DNA of 64,000 bases from Falsirhodobacter flavus (GCA_029846755.1 JARWBI010000012.1:1-64000); one strand, 5' to 3'. Counted from the stretch's first letter, positions 33,734 to 42,644 are shown. Notes: generated by a model not told the origin, from the letters alone. A program made the numbers and translations.

Positions 33734-35314
33734 GTGACAGACCCCATCCAGACATGGCCCGAGGATTTCGCGGCCCGCTATCGCGAAAAGGGCTATTGGC
33801 GGGGCGAGACGATGGGCGGCATCCTGCGCGCCCGCGCCGCCGAATCGCCTGATGCCGTGGCCGTGGTCGATGGCGACATCCGCTGGACCTATGCCGGCCT
33901 GCTGGCCCGCGCCGAGGCTGCCGCTTACGGTTACCTCTCTCTGGGCCTCGCGCCCGGCGACCGGGTGATCGTGCAGATCCCAAACGTCGCTGCCTTCTTC
34001 CCCGCCGTCTTCGGTCTGTTCCTTGCCGGGCTGCTGCCGGTCTATGCGCTGCCCCCACATCGCGAAACCGAACTGGCGCATTTCGCCCGCAAATCCGGCG
34101 CGAAGGGCATCGTCGTGACTGATGCCGTCTTCGACTACGCCGCCCTTGCCCGAAAGGTGCAGGCCGAGGTGCCGACCCTGCGCCACATCATCCAAGACCC
34201 CACCGGCCCCGCCGTGCCGCTGCCGCAGGTCGATCCGGCCAAGGTCGCGTTTCTGCAAATCTCGGGCGGCAGCACGGGATTGTCCAAGCTGATCCCCCGC
34301 ACGCATGACGATTACATCTACAGCTTCCGCGCCAGCGCCGAGATTTGCGGCCTGACCCCCGACAGCGTTTACCTGGCCGCCCTGCCCGTCGCCCACAACT
34401 TCCCCATGAGCAGCCCCGGCGTTTTCGGCACCCTCTATGCCGGCGGCACGGTGGTCATGGCCCCGGACCCATCGCCCGGCACCGCCTTTCCCCTGATCGC
34501 GGCGCATGGCGTGACGATCACCGGCCTTGTCCCGCCGCTGGCACTGCTTTGGATGCAGGCCGCGCCGAGGACCCCGCACGAACTGTCCAGCCTGCAACTC
34601 CTAGGCGTCGGCGGCGCGAAGTTCCTGCCCGAAGCCGCCGCCCGTGTGCGCGAAACCCTTGGCTGCCAGCTTCAACAGGTTTTCGGCATGGCCGAGGGGC
34701 TGGTGAACTACACCCGCCCGGGCGATACCGAAGACACAATCATCCAGACGCAAGGCCGCCCCATCAGCCCCGATGACGAGATTCTGGTGCTGGACGACGA
34801 CGGCACCCCGGTTCCCGACGGCCAGCCCGGAAACCTGCTGACGCGCGGCCCCTATACCATCCGCGCCTATCACGACGACCCGGCGGCGAATGCGCGCAGC
34901 TTCACCCCGGATGGCTTCTATCGCACCGGCGACATCGTCATCCGCCGGAGCGGATATCTGACCGTGCAGGGCCGCGCCGGGGATCACATCAACCGCGCGG
35001 GCGAGAAAATCTCGGCCGAGGAAATCGAGGACCACCTGTTGGCCCATCCCCAGATCTTCGACGCCGCCGTGGTGTCGATCCCAGACAAGCATCTGGGCGA
35101 GCGGACCTGCGCCTTCGTCATCCCCGCGACAGGTTCGGGGGGCACCCCCACCGCTACCGAGGTCCGCGCCTTCATGCGCACACGCGGCGTGGCCGATTTC
35201 AAGGTCCCCGATCAGGTCGTCTTCGTGCCGGAATTCGAGAACACCGCCGCGCTGAAGATCAGCCGCAAGGCCCTTCGCGCCGCCCTGCGCGCCAAGATGC
35301 TGGAGAACACATGA
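33734..35314 (+). CDS. entE: 2,3-dihydroxybenzoate-AMP ligase (EntE/DhbE-like)
   Basis: Activates an aryl acid with ATP and loads it onto an aryl carrier protein. The 526-residue stand-alone adenylation enzyme has the A3 loop SGGSTGLSKLIPRTH near residues 176-190, the DHB-pocket segment LPVAHNFPMSSPG (the Asn is the residue that contacts the 2-hydroxyl in DhbE), YRTGDIV, and the hinge and catalytic lysine region ISRKALR at the C-terminus. GTG is the start, with AAGGA seven bases upstream. The following aryl carrier protein gene overlaps by 4 bases. Salicylate cannot be fully excluded as substrate. Confidence 0.93.
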   Translation: MTDPIQTWPEDFAARYREKGYWRGETMGGILRARAAESPDAVAVVDGDIRWTYAGLLARAEAAAYGYLSLGLAPGDRVIVQIPNVAAFFPAVFGLFLAGLLPVYALPPHRETELAHFARKSGAKGIVVTDAVFDYAALARKVQAEVPTLRHIIQDPTGPAVPLPQVDPAKVAFLQISGGSTGLSKLIPRTHDDYIYSFRASAEICGLTPDSVYLAALPVAHNFPMSSPGVFGTLYAGGTVVMAPDPSPGTAFPLIAAHGVTITGLVPPLALLWMQAAPRTPHELSSLQLLGVGGAKFLPEAAARVRETLGCQLQQVFGMAEGLVNYTRPGDTEDTIIQTQGRPISPDDEILVLDDDGTPVPDGQPGNLLTRGPYTIRAYHDDPAANARSFTPDGFYRTGDIVIRRSGYLTVQGRAGDHINRAGEKISAEEIEDHLLAHPQIFDAAVVSIPDKHLGERTCAFVIPATGSGGTPTATEVRAFMRTRGVADFKVPDQVVFVPEFENTAALKISRKALRAALRAKMLENT

Positions 35315-35544
35315 CCCTGACCCTTGACCGGATGCGCCGCGACATCGCCGAGGCGCTGTTCGTCGATCCGTCCGAAATTCCCGACGATGCAGTCCTGGCC
35401 GATCTGGGCCTTGATTCCATGCGGCTGATGGACCTGATGCTGGCATGGGAGGAAGCCGGAATGGATGCCGATTTCGGAATGCTGGCCGAGCAGCCGACAC
35501 TGGCGGGCTGGTGGTCCGTGATCCAGCCCCGCCTGCCCGCCTGA
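35311..35544 (+). CDS. Free-standing aryl carrier protein
   Basis: A 77-residue carrier with the phosphopantetheine site in LGLDSMRLMDLM; the modified serine is Ser36. In enterobactin systems the aryl carrier domain is the C-terminus of EntB, fused to isochorismatase. Here the isochorismatase part is absent and the carrier is a separate gene. It should accept the aryl group from the upstream ligase and present it to the NRPS condensation domain. It overlaps entE by 4 bases and the NRPS gene as TGATG, so all three are translationally coupled. Confidence 0.92.
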   Translation: MTLTLDRMRRDIAEALFVDPSEIPDDAVLADLGLDSMRLMDLMLAWEEAGMDADFGMLAEQPTLAGWWSVIQPRLPA

Positions 35545-38500
35545 TGCGCGACATGCCTGGACATCGCTTCCCCCTGACCGAGGCGCAGGAGGGGCTTTGG
35601 TATGCGCAGGCACTGGACCCTGCCAATCCAATCCTGAACACCGGGCAATATCTGGAGATCATCGGCCCGCTGGACATGGACGCGTTCCGCCGCGCCGTGG
35701 ACCTGACGCTGGCCGAATCCGAGGCGCTGCGCCTGCGGTTCAGCACCACGCAGCCGCTGCAATGGCTGGGCGAGGTGCCCACGCTGACGGTGACGCATTG
35801 CACCGAGGCCGAGGCCCATGCCGCCATGCGCGCCGACACCATGCGCCCCGTCGCGCTGGAGGAGGAGCCCGCCACCGCCTTCACCCTATTCGCGGTCGGC
35901 CCCAACCGGCACCTGCTGTATCAGCGCATCCATCATCTTGCGGTGGACGGTTTCGGCATGGTCCTCGTGACCAACCGCATCGGCGAGCATTATTCGGGCG
36001 CCCCCACCCCCTTCCCCCCACTGTCCCGCGCGATCGAGGAGGATCAGGACTACCGCCTGTCGGGGAAACGCAGCCTCGATGCCGCCTATTGGCACCGGAC
36101 CTTGGCGGACCTGCCCGAAGTCTCCGGCCCCACGCCGGGCCGCGCCGTGTCGGGCCACGACTTCCTGCGCGAAAGCCGCTGGCTGCCGCAGCCGCTGCTG
36201 GACCGCCTGACCGCCTTCGCCGCCGCACAGCGCCTGACATGGCCCGACGTTCTGACTGCGATCACCGCCGCCTATCTGGCGCGCTGGACCGGGGGCGAGG
36301 CCGTCGCCGGCGTGCCCTTCATGGCCCGCATGGGCAGCCGCGCCGCCCGCGTGCCCTGCATGCTGATGAACGTGCTGCCTTTGCGCGTGACCCCGGAGGA
36401 GGATGCGCCCCTGCCCGACTGGTTGCGCACCGTCGCGCAGGATCTGGCGCAGGGTCGCCGCCACGGGCGTTACCGCAGCGAACAGATGCGGCGCGATCTG
36501 GGCCTGATCGGCGGGGCGAAGCGGCTTTACGGTCCGCTCATCAACGTGCAGCCCTTCGATCTGCCGCCCAAATTCGCGGGGCTCGACGTGCGGCTGCATA
36601 TCCTCGGCGCGGGGGCGGTGGACGATCTGACGCTGACCTTCCGGGGCGATGCGAAGACGGGCCTGCTGTTCGAGGTGGACGCGAACCCCGCGCTTTATAC
36701 CGCCGAGGATATCCGCGCCCATTCGCGGCGGATCGAATATTTCCTCGGCGCGGTGCTGGAGGCCGAAAGCCTCGCCCCGGCCACCGCCATGCCGGGCGAG
36801 GTTCCCGCGCAGGATACGGCGCGCCCCATCCCCGACACCACGCTCACCGCGCTGATCGAGGCACAGATGCGCGCGACCCCGGATGCCGTCGCGATCCGCT
36901 TTGGGGGCCGCGCGATGACCTATGCCGAACTGGACCGCGAAACCGCCGCGCTGGCCGCGAAACTGGCGGCGAAGGGCGCGGGGCCGGACAGGATCGTCGC
37001 GGTGAACATGGACCGCTCGCTGGACCTGCCCGTCGCCTTGGTCGCGATCCTGCGCAGCGGAGCGGCCTATCTTCCGCTGGACCCCGAACATCCGCCCGAA
37101 CGCATCGCCCGCATCATGGCGCAGGCGAACCCGGTGGCCGTGCTGCCCTGCGATCTGGACAGGTGCGCGCCCGTGACCGCCCCCGTGCAAGAGGACATGG
37201 CCTATGTCATCTTCACCTCGGGATCGACCGGCGATCCGAAGGGCGTGGTGATCGAACACCGCGCCATCGTGAACCGTCTGCTCTGGATGCGGGACCATCA
37301 CGGCATCGATGCCACCGACCGCATCCTGCAGAAAACCCCGGCGACCTTCGACGTGTCGGTGTGGGAGTTCTTCCTGCCGCTGATCTGCGGCGCGGAACTG
37401 GTCATCGCGCCGCCCGGCGCGCATCGCGACCCCGCCGCCATCGCCGCACTGATCCGGGACCACCAGATCACCACGTTGCATTTCGTGCCGTCGATGCTGT
37501 CGGCCTTCCTCGCCTCCCCCGCCTCGATCGGACTGTCCCCGCGCCGCGTCTTCTGCTCGGGCGAGGAGTTGACCGCCGACCAGCGCACCCGCTTCCACCG
37601 CCAGATGCGGGCGGAGCTTCACAACCTCTATGGCCCGACCGAGGCTGCGGTGGATGTCAGCTACTGGCCCGCAACACCAGAGGATACGTCGAACCCGCTG
37701 CCCATCGGTTTCCCGGTCTGGAACACCACCCTGCACGTGCTGGACGACCGGATGCGCCCGGTGCCGCCGGGTCTGGCGGGGCACCTCTATCTGGGGGGCG
37801 TGCAGCTTGCACGCGGCTATCTGGGGCGGCCCGACCTGACGGCGGAACGATTCAGGGACGGGCTTTACGTCACCGGCGATCTGGCGCGGCTGCGGCCCGA
37901 CGGGGCGGTGGTGTTCCTTGGCCGGTCCGATCATCAGGTGAAGATCCGGGGCCTTCGGATCGAACTGGGCGAGGTCGAGGCCGCGATCATGGCGACCGGC
38001 CTTGCCCGCGAATGCGTCGTGCTGGCGCGGCAGGATCGGCTGGTGGCCTATGTCGTGAAGGCTGCGGATTACGACGGTCCGCTCGCCGCGCGGCTGACCG
38101 CCCTTCCCGCCTACATGATCCCCGCCGCCGAGGTCGTGCTGGACGCGCTTCCCGTCACCGCCAACGGCAAGCTGGACCGCAAGGCGCTGCCTGACCCCAA
38201 CTTCGCCGCCACAGGCCGCGCGCCGGAAACGCCGACCGAACGCCTGCTGTCGCGCCTGTTCGCCGAGGCGCTGCGCCTGCGCGAGCCGCCCCCCGCCGAT
38301 GCAGACTTCTTCACCTTGGGCGGCGATTCCCTTGCCGCCGTCCACCTCGTTCTGGGGATCGAACAGGAGACAGGGCGCGATCCCGGCCTCGGCACCGTGT
38401 TCGAGCACCCCATCCTGTCGCAGCTTGCCGCCGTGCTGGATGCAGGGCGGCCTGCGGATGACGGGCTCGGCCCGGTAATCCTGCTGGCGCAGGGGGACGC

Positions 38501-39239
38501 GTCCCGCGCGCCGCTGTTCCTGATCCATCCGGCGGGCGGCCTCTGCTGGGGCTATCGCGGCCTCGCGCGGCAGATCGCACCGGAACGGCAGGTCTGGGGC
38601 CTCCAGAACCCCGGCCTCAACCCCGACATCGCGCTGCCTGAAAGCCTTGATGCGCTGGCGGCGGAATATGCGGACCGAGTCGCGGCGATGACCGATGGGC
38701 CGGTGCTGCTGGCGGGGTGGTCGGTCGGCGGGATCATTGCGCAGGCCATGGCCGTCCGGCTGGAGGAGATGGGGCGAAAGGTTGCGCTGGTCGCGATGCT
38801 GGACAGCTATCCCACCGATTGCTGGCGAGACGAGCCGGAACCGGACCCCATCGCCGCCCTGCGCGCGTTGCTGGCCATCGCGGGGCACGACCCGGACGCG
38901 CACAAAGACCTGACGAGCCGCGACGCGGTGGTGGATTTCCTGCGCCAGGGCGAAACCGCGCTGGGCCAACTGCCGGACAAGGTACTGGACGGGGTGATCC
39001 GCACCGTGACCGATACGAACCGCCTTGTCCGCACGCATTGGCACCGCCCGATGGCCGCGCCCCTGCTGCATTTCCGCGCGGCGCTGGACCACAAGGACCG
39101 CGATTTGCGGCCCCAGATGTGGCAGCCTTGGGCGCAGGTCACGGTGGTGGACCTGCCGCATCTGCATTCGCAGATGACCTCGGCCAGCGCGACGGCCCTG
39201 ATCGGTCCCGCCCTCGCCTCAGCCCTGCGCGAAGCGTAG
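35544..39239 (+). CDS. entF: Nonribosomal peptide synthetase, EntF-like (C-A-PCP-TE), serine-specific
   Basis: A 1231-residue single-module synthetase. Condensation domain at about 6-425 with HHLAVDG at 130-136; adenylation domain at about 430-935 with FTSGSTGDPKG near residue 556; carrier domain with Ser929 in GGDSL; thioesterase at about 985-1230 with Ser1060 in GWSVGG and a late catalytic histidine in LPHLHSQM. Reading the specificity pocket from FDVSVWE, TTLHF, VFCSG, NLYGPTEAAVD and the A10 lysine gives D-V-W-H-F-S-L-V-D-K, the EntF serine code. With the DHB ligase this predicts DHB-serine units joined and cyclised, as in enterobactin. The domain order and length equal EntF. The 3' end overlaps the opposing esterase gene by 21 bases. 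Confidence 0.94.
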   Translation: MRDMPGHRFPLTEAQEGLWYAQALDPANPILNTGQYLEIIGPLDMDAFRRAVDLTLAESEALRLRFSTTQPLQWLGEVPTLTVTHCTEAEAHAAMRADTMRPVALEEEPATAFTLFAVGPNRHLLYQRIHHLAVDGFGMVLVTNRIGEHYSGAPTPFPPLSRAIEEDQDYRLSGKRSLDAAYWHRTLADLPEVSGPTPGRAVSGHDFLRESRWLPQPLLDRLTAFAAAQRLTWPDVLTAITAAYLARWTGGEAVAGVPFMARMGSRAARVPCMLMNVLPLRVTPEEDAPLPDWLRTVAQDLAQGRRHGRYRSEQMRRDLGLIGGAKRLYGPLINVQPFDLPPKFAGLDVRLHILGAGAVDDLTLTFRGDAKTGLLFEVDANPALYTAEDIRAHSRRIEYFLGAVLEAESLAPATAMPGEVPAQDTARPIPDTTLTALIEAQMRATPDAVAIRFGGRAMTYAELDRETAALAAKLAAKGAGPDRIVAVNMDRSLDLPVALVAILRSGAAYLPLDPEHPPERIARIMAQANPVAVLPCDLDRCAPVTAPVQEDMAYVIFTSGSTGDPKGVVIEHRAIVNRLLWMRDHHGIDATDRILQKTPATFDVSVWEFFLPLICGAELVIAPPGAHRDPAAIAALIRDHQITTLHFVPSMLSAFLASPASIGLSPRRVFCSGEELTADQRTRFHRQMRAELHNLYGPTEAAVDVSYWPATPEDTSNPLPIGFPVWNTTLHVLDDRMRPVPPGLAGHLYLGGVQLARGYLGRPDLTAERFRDGLYVTGDLARLRPDGAVVFLGRSDHQVKIRGLRIELGEVEAAIMATGLARECVVLARQDRLVAYVVKAADYDGPLAARLTALPAYMIPAAEVVLDALPVTANGKLDRKALPDPNFAATGRAPETPTERLLSRLFAEALRLREPPPADADFFTLGGDSLAAVHLVLGIEQETGRDPGLGTVFEHPILSQLAAVLDAGRPADDGLGPVILLAQGDASRAPLFLIHPAGGLCWGYRGLARQIAPERQVWGLQNPGLNPDIALPESLDALAAEYADRVAAMTDGPVLLAGWSVGGIIAQAMAVRLEEMGRKVALVAMLDSYPTDCWRDEPEPDPIAALRALLAIAGHDPDAHKDLTSRDAVVDFLRQGETALGQLPDKVLDGVIRTVTDTNRLVRTHWHRPMAAPLLHFRAALDHKDRDLRPQMWQPWAQVTVVDLPHLHSQMTSASATALIGPALASALREA

Positions 39240-40013
39240 CGCCAGCGGGAAGGACGCGGCCAGCGTATCGATATGGCGCAGGCCCGGCAGGATATGCAGA
39301 TCGGGCCGCAGCAGGGCCGCCAGCGCCATCGTCGCGGGCGCTGGCCCATCCGGCGGCGGGCCATCCGCGCCCGACCGCTTTTCGGCATCGCTCAGCGCCA
39401 GCAGAAGCGGGGCATCGGCGCGGGCACTACGGGCAATGCTCTGCATCAGCCCCTCGTCCCACCAGACAGATGGGCTGATCGCGGCGAAACGCGCGAATGC
39501 CTTGGGCTGGGTCAGATACGCAAACAGCGTGAACAGCCCTCCGAAGGAATGCCCCCAAAGCGCGCGGCGCGCCGGATCGACAGGAAGCCCCCGCTCCGCC
39601 TCGGCCCGCAAGGGTCCGGTCAACTGATCAAGGAACCGCCCCGCCCCGCCCGCCATCCGCCCTTCGTGGACGTGATCCGGGCGCACCCCGTCCGGCCCGT
39701 CCGGCGGCGTGAAATCGAAGGTCCGCCGCTCGCGCGCGAATTGGCGGTCGGTGTCGTATCCGACGCCGACCAGCACCAGCCCCGCCGCCATGGCCAGATG
39801 TTCCGGCGTCAGGAAGTCGAACGCCGCGTTGCCGTCCAGCATGTAGAGCACCGGCCAGCCCGCCTGCGGCGCGCGCCCGCGCGGGACGGCGATGAAAAGC
39901 CGATGGCCCGGCACCTGCCGCTCGGACAGATCGTGACTGTCCTGCGCCGCGTCGAAAATCTGCATCCGGGCCGCATGCGTCGCATGGTCCGGCCCGACCT
40001 TACCCTTTTGCAT
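39219..40013 (-). CDS. IroE/Fes-like siderophore esterase
   Basis: A 264-residue alpha/beta hydrolase of the putative-esterase family that hydrolyses enterobactin-type trilactones. Motifs: VLYMLDGNAAFDFL near residue 55, the nucleophile in ALWGHSFGGLF (Ser in GHSFGG), and the catalytic histidine in LPGLRHIDTL near the C-terminus. The order and spacing follow IroE more closely than the larger cytosolic Fes, which has an extra N-terminal domain. No clear signal peptide is present, so iron release in the cytoplasm is likely. The ATG at 40013 has AGGG five bases upstream; a TTG at 40038 lies inside the operator. Confidence 0.88.
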   Translation of the reverse strand: MQKGKVGPDHATHAARMQIFDAAQDSHDLSERQVPGHRLFIAVPRGRAPQAGWPVLYMLDGNAAFDFLTPEHLAMAAGLVLVGVGYDTDRQFARERRTFDFTPPDGPDGVRPDHVHEGRMAGGAGRFLDQLTGPLRAEAERGLPVDPARRALWGHSFGGLFTLFAYLTQPKAFARFAAISPSVWWDEGLMQSIARSARADAPLLLALSDAEKRSGADGPPPDGPAPATMALAALLRPDLHILPGLRHIDTLAASFPLALRFAQG

Positions 40014-40034
40014 CTTTGCCCTGTCGGTTTTGGT

Positions 40035-40059
40035 TGACAAGAATTGTCATGATTATACT
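40035..40059. promoter_or_regulatory. Divergent iron-regulated promoter: RirA-type box and -10 elements
   Basis: TGACAAGAATTGTCA (40035-40049) is an inverted repeat with six-base arms and fits TGA-N9-TCA, the RirA box pattern. Next to it, 40052-40059 reads TATAAT on the minus strand (toward the esterase) and TATACT on the plus strand (toward the YncE-like gene). TTGGTT at 40030-40035 could be the plus-strand -35, with an 18-base spacer. One operator could thus repress both the esterase and the yncE-fec operon when iron is plentiful. Confidence 0.6.
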
Positions 40060-40135
40060 GATGCCCCCGGACAAGCCAGACCGGGGTTTCCTCGCCAAGC
40101 CATTGCCGGGCAACATTTCTTGTAGGGGGCCTTTC

Positions 40136-41521
40136 ATGGCACGACATTTCCGCTCCACCGCGGCCGCATTTGCGCTTTTCGCAGCGCCGGCCTTTGCCGA
40201 CACGATCTTCACGCCCAGCGCCGACGGGTTCGCGGGCAATGTGCGGGCCAGCGCCGCCCAGCAGGGCGCGGCCATCTCTGCCGGCAGCACCGCCGTCATC
40301 GCGGGCCAAGGTCTGACCCCCGGCCAGACCATCACGCTTCAACGCGGCACGGCGGTTCTGAACGCGGACCCGATCACCGTGGATGCCGAAGGCAAGTTCA
40401 GCTTCGAGGTGACCGTGGACGAAGACGCCGCCACCGGCCTGCAGCCCGTGGTCGTGATCGCCGAAAACCCCGCCGCTGCGACCGTGGTGGACCTGAAGGT
40501 GTCCCCCGTCATCCCCGTGCAGGGCGAGGATCGGTTCGAGATCGCAAGCCAGAAGGTCACGCGCGGCCTCTATCAGGTCGCCTATTCCGCAGCGTCGGAT
40601 GCACTGTTCGTGACCGCCGCCGTGGGCCGCCCGCCGGTGAAGGAATCGGTGCTGTCCAAGGTCGATCCCGACACGCTTGAGGTGCTGGCGAGCATCACCC
40701 CCGAAGCCGCCCCGGCCCGCGCCGATGGCAGCGACAGCGGCGTTCTGGCCGTCTATGGCGTGGCGGTTGACGATGCGAACGGCAATGTCTGGGTCACCAA
40801 TACCCGTCAGGACACCGTCGCCGTCTACAGCCAGTCCGACCTGTCGCTGGTCAAGCAATTCGCCCCCGGCGATGCCGACCATTCGCGCGACGTGGTGATC
40901 GACGAGGCGGCAGGCCGCGCCTATGTCACCGCGGCCTTCACCGGCAATATCGAAGTGTTCGACACCAAGACGCTGGAAAAGCTGGACCCGATCGTGATCC
41001 AGTCGTCCAAGCGCGGCGAGGATTTCGGGGTCATGAGCCTCGACATCGATACCGAACATAACAAGCTGGTCACGGTGTCCATGTCGTCCAACGAAGGGGC
41101 GCTGATCGATCTGGCCACGAACGAGGTCAAGGTGTTCGATCTGCCGGGCGCGCGCGGCGCGTCGGGGGTGGCCTTCGATGCTGCGGACAACCTGTTCTTG
41201 GTCGCCTCGCAGCAAAGCGACAACCTGCTGATCGTGGATGCCGAAACGGGCGAGACGATGCACGACATCGAGGTCGGCGCCGGCGCGCTGAACGTGACCT
41301 TCGATCCGGTGAATCGGCTTGCCTATGTCGCGAACCGTGGCGCGGGCACCATCACCGTGGTCGATCCCGAAGGCACCATCGTCGCCAATATCGACGGCGG
41401 CACCATGCCGAACCAGCTTCGCGCCGATGGCAAGGGCAACGTCTTCGTCGTGAACAAGTCGCGCGGCGAGGATGACCCGGACGGCGACCGCGTCTGGCGC
41501 ATCACGCCTGCCGCACAATGA
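40136..41521 (+). CDS. YncE-like periplasmic beta-propeller protein
   Basis: A 461-residue exported protein. Signal peptide at about 1-21 (cleaved near AFADT), an Ig-like or beta-sandwich region to about residue 135, then seven YVTN/NHL-type blades (repeats such as DDANGNVWVTNTRQDTVAVY, NRLAYVANRGAGTITVVD, each shorter than the full blade). It resembles E. coli YncE, an iron-repressed periplasmic propeller encoded near a TonB receptor. It leads the FecBDE-type operon and is preceded by the RirA-type box, so a role in siderophore handling in the periplasm is likely but unproven. AGGGGG precedes the ATG at 40136. Confidence 0.85.
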   Translation: MARHFRSTAAAFALFAAPAFADTIFTPSADGFAGNVRASAAQQGAAISAGSTAVIAGQGLTPGQTITLQRGTAVLNADPITVDAEGKFSFEVTVDEDAATGLQPVVVIAENPAAATVVDLKVSPVIPVQGEDRFEIASQKVTRGLYQVAYSAASDALFVTAAVGRPPVKESVLSKVDPDTLEVLASITPEAAPARADGSDSGVLAVYGVAVDDANGNVWVTNTRQDTVAVYSQSDLSLVKQFAPGDADHSRDVVIDEAAGRAYVTAAFTGNIEVFDTKTLEKLDPIVIQSSKRGEDFGVMSLDIDTEHNKLVTVSMSSNEGALIDLATNEVKVFDLPGARGASGVAFDAADNLFLVASQQSDNLLIVDAETGETMHDIEVGAGALNVTFDPVNRLAYVANRGAGTITVVDPEGTIVANIDGGTMPNQLRADGKGNVFVVNKSRGEDDPDGDRVWRITPAAQ

Positions 41522-41527
41522 TCGGAC

Positions 41528-41553
41528 GCGGCGGGGGAAACCCCGCCGCTTTT
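41528..41553 (+). terminator. Hairpin between yncE-like and fecB-like genes
   Basis: GCGGCGGGG (41528-41536) pairs with CCCCGCCGC (41541-41549) around GAAA and is followed by four T. It looks like an intrinsic terminator but lies inside the presumed operon, only 15 bases from the next start. It may act as a partial terminator that lowers transporter expression relative to the propeller. Confidence 0.65.
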
Positions 41554-41567
41554 CGCAGGAGACGCCC

Positions 41568-42644
41568 GTGATCCGCCTTGCCATCGCCTTCGCCTTCGCC
41601 GCCCTGCCCGCCTGGGCCGAAATCCGCGCCACCGACATCATCGGGCGCGAGGTGGTGCTGGACGCCCCCGCGAAACATATCGTGCTGGGCGAAGGGCGGC
41701 ACATGTCGGTGCTTGGCCTGCTGCATGACGATCCGGTGGCTCTGGTCACGGGCTGGCGGCTGGACAAGGCGCTGGACCCGCCGACGCTGGCGGCCTATCG
41801 CGCCAAATTCCCCGCCATCGACGCGATCACCCCGGTTGGGTCGGGCAACCGCGACATCTCGGTCGAAAGCATCATCGCGCTGGACCCCGATCTGGTGGTG
41901 CTGTCGCAGATGGACGTGGGCGATCCGGGAATGGAAAACGCCCGCACGCAGATCGAGGCGGCTGGCATCCCCGTCGCCTATGTCGATTTCTTTGCGCAGC
42001 CGCTGGAAAACTCGATCCCCTCGCTGCGGCTTCTGGGCAGGCTGACCGGAGCGGATGCGCGGGCCGAGGAGTTCGCCGCATTTTACGACGCGCATCTGGC
42101 CACCATCCGCGAACGGCTGGAGGGGGTGGAGCGCCCTTCGGTGTTCTTCCACGTCCATGCCGCGCCCGCGGGCTGCTGTTCCACCGTCGGCACGGGGGTC
42201 TTCGACGATTTCATCACGCTGGCCGGGGGCCGCAATATCGCGCAGGACGCGGTTCAGGGCGTGCTGGGCAATGTCAGCCTTGAATACCTGATCGGCGCGG
42301 ATCCGGACTTCTATGTCGCGACCGGCGGCGCACATATGGCCGCGCGCGGCGGTCTGGTGCTGGGAAGCGGCGTCAATACGGACGACGCGCAGGCCAGCTT
42401 CGAGACGCTGATCGCCGCCCCCGGCTTTTCCTCGCTTCGCGCGGTCGAGGAAGGCCATGCGGCGGGCGTCTGGCATCTGTTCAACGACTCCCCCGTCCAT
42501 GTCGCACTGATCGAATATCTGGCCAAGACCTTCCACCCGGACCTGTTCGCAGAGCTCGACCCCGCAGGAACGCTGGCCGAGATGGAGACGCGTTTCGCCC
42601 CCGTGCAGGTGCCCGGCACATGGTGGGTGACGCCCGCGAAATGA
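41568..42644 (+). CDS. ABC transporter siderophore-binding protein (FecB/BtuF-like)
   Basis: A 358-residue periplasmic type III binding protein. Signal peptide at residues 1-16 (cleaved near AWAEI); two lobes joined by a long helix; TROLL-like helical binding fold with IIALDPDLVVLSQMD near residues 103-117. The context (catecholate NRPS, FepA-like receptor, esterase) points to ferric siderophore binding. GTG start at 41568 with AGGAG; it overlaps the permease gene as ATGA. A Cys-Cys pair in PAGCCSTVG is unusual for this family. Confidence 0.9.
   Translation: MIRLAIAFAFAALPAWAEIRATDIIGREVVLDAPAKHIVLGEGRHMSVLGLLHDDPVALVTGWRLDKALDPPTLAAYRAKFPAIDAITPVGSGNRDISVESIIALDPDLVVLSQMDVGDPGMENARTQIEAAGIPVAYVDFFAQPLENSIPSLRLLGRLTGADARAEEFAAFYDAHLATIRERLEGVERPSVFFHVHAAPAGCCSTVGTGVFDDFITLAGGRNIAQDAVQGVLGNVSLEYLIGADPDFYVATGGAHMAARGGLVLGSGVNTDDAQASFETLIAAPGFSSLRAVEEGHAAGVWHLFNDSPVHVALIEYLAKTFHPDLFAELDPAGTLAEMETRFAPVQVPGTWWVTPAK

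Noticed and set aside
35886-39167. A 1093-codon minus-strand frame opposite the NRPS gene
   Set aside because: Shadow of the NRPS codon bias; no domain, no plausible start signal.
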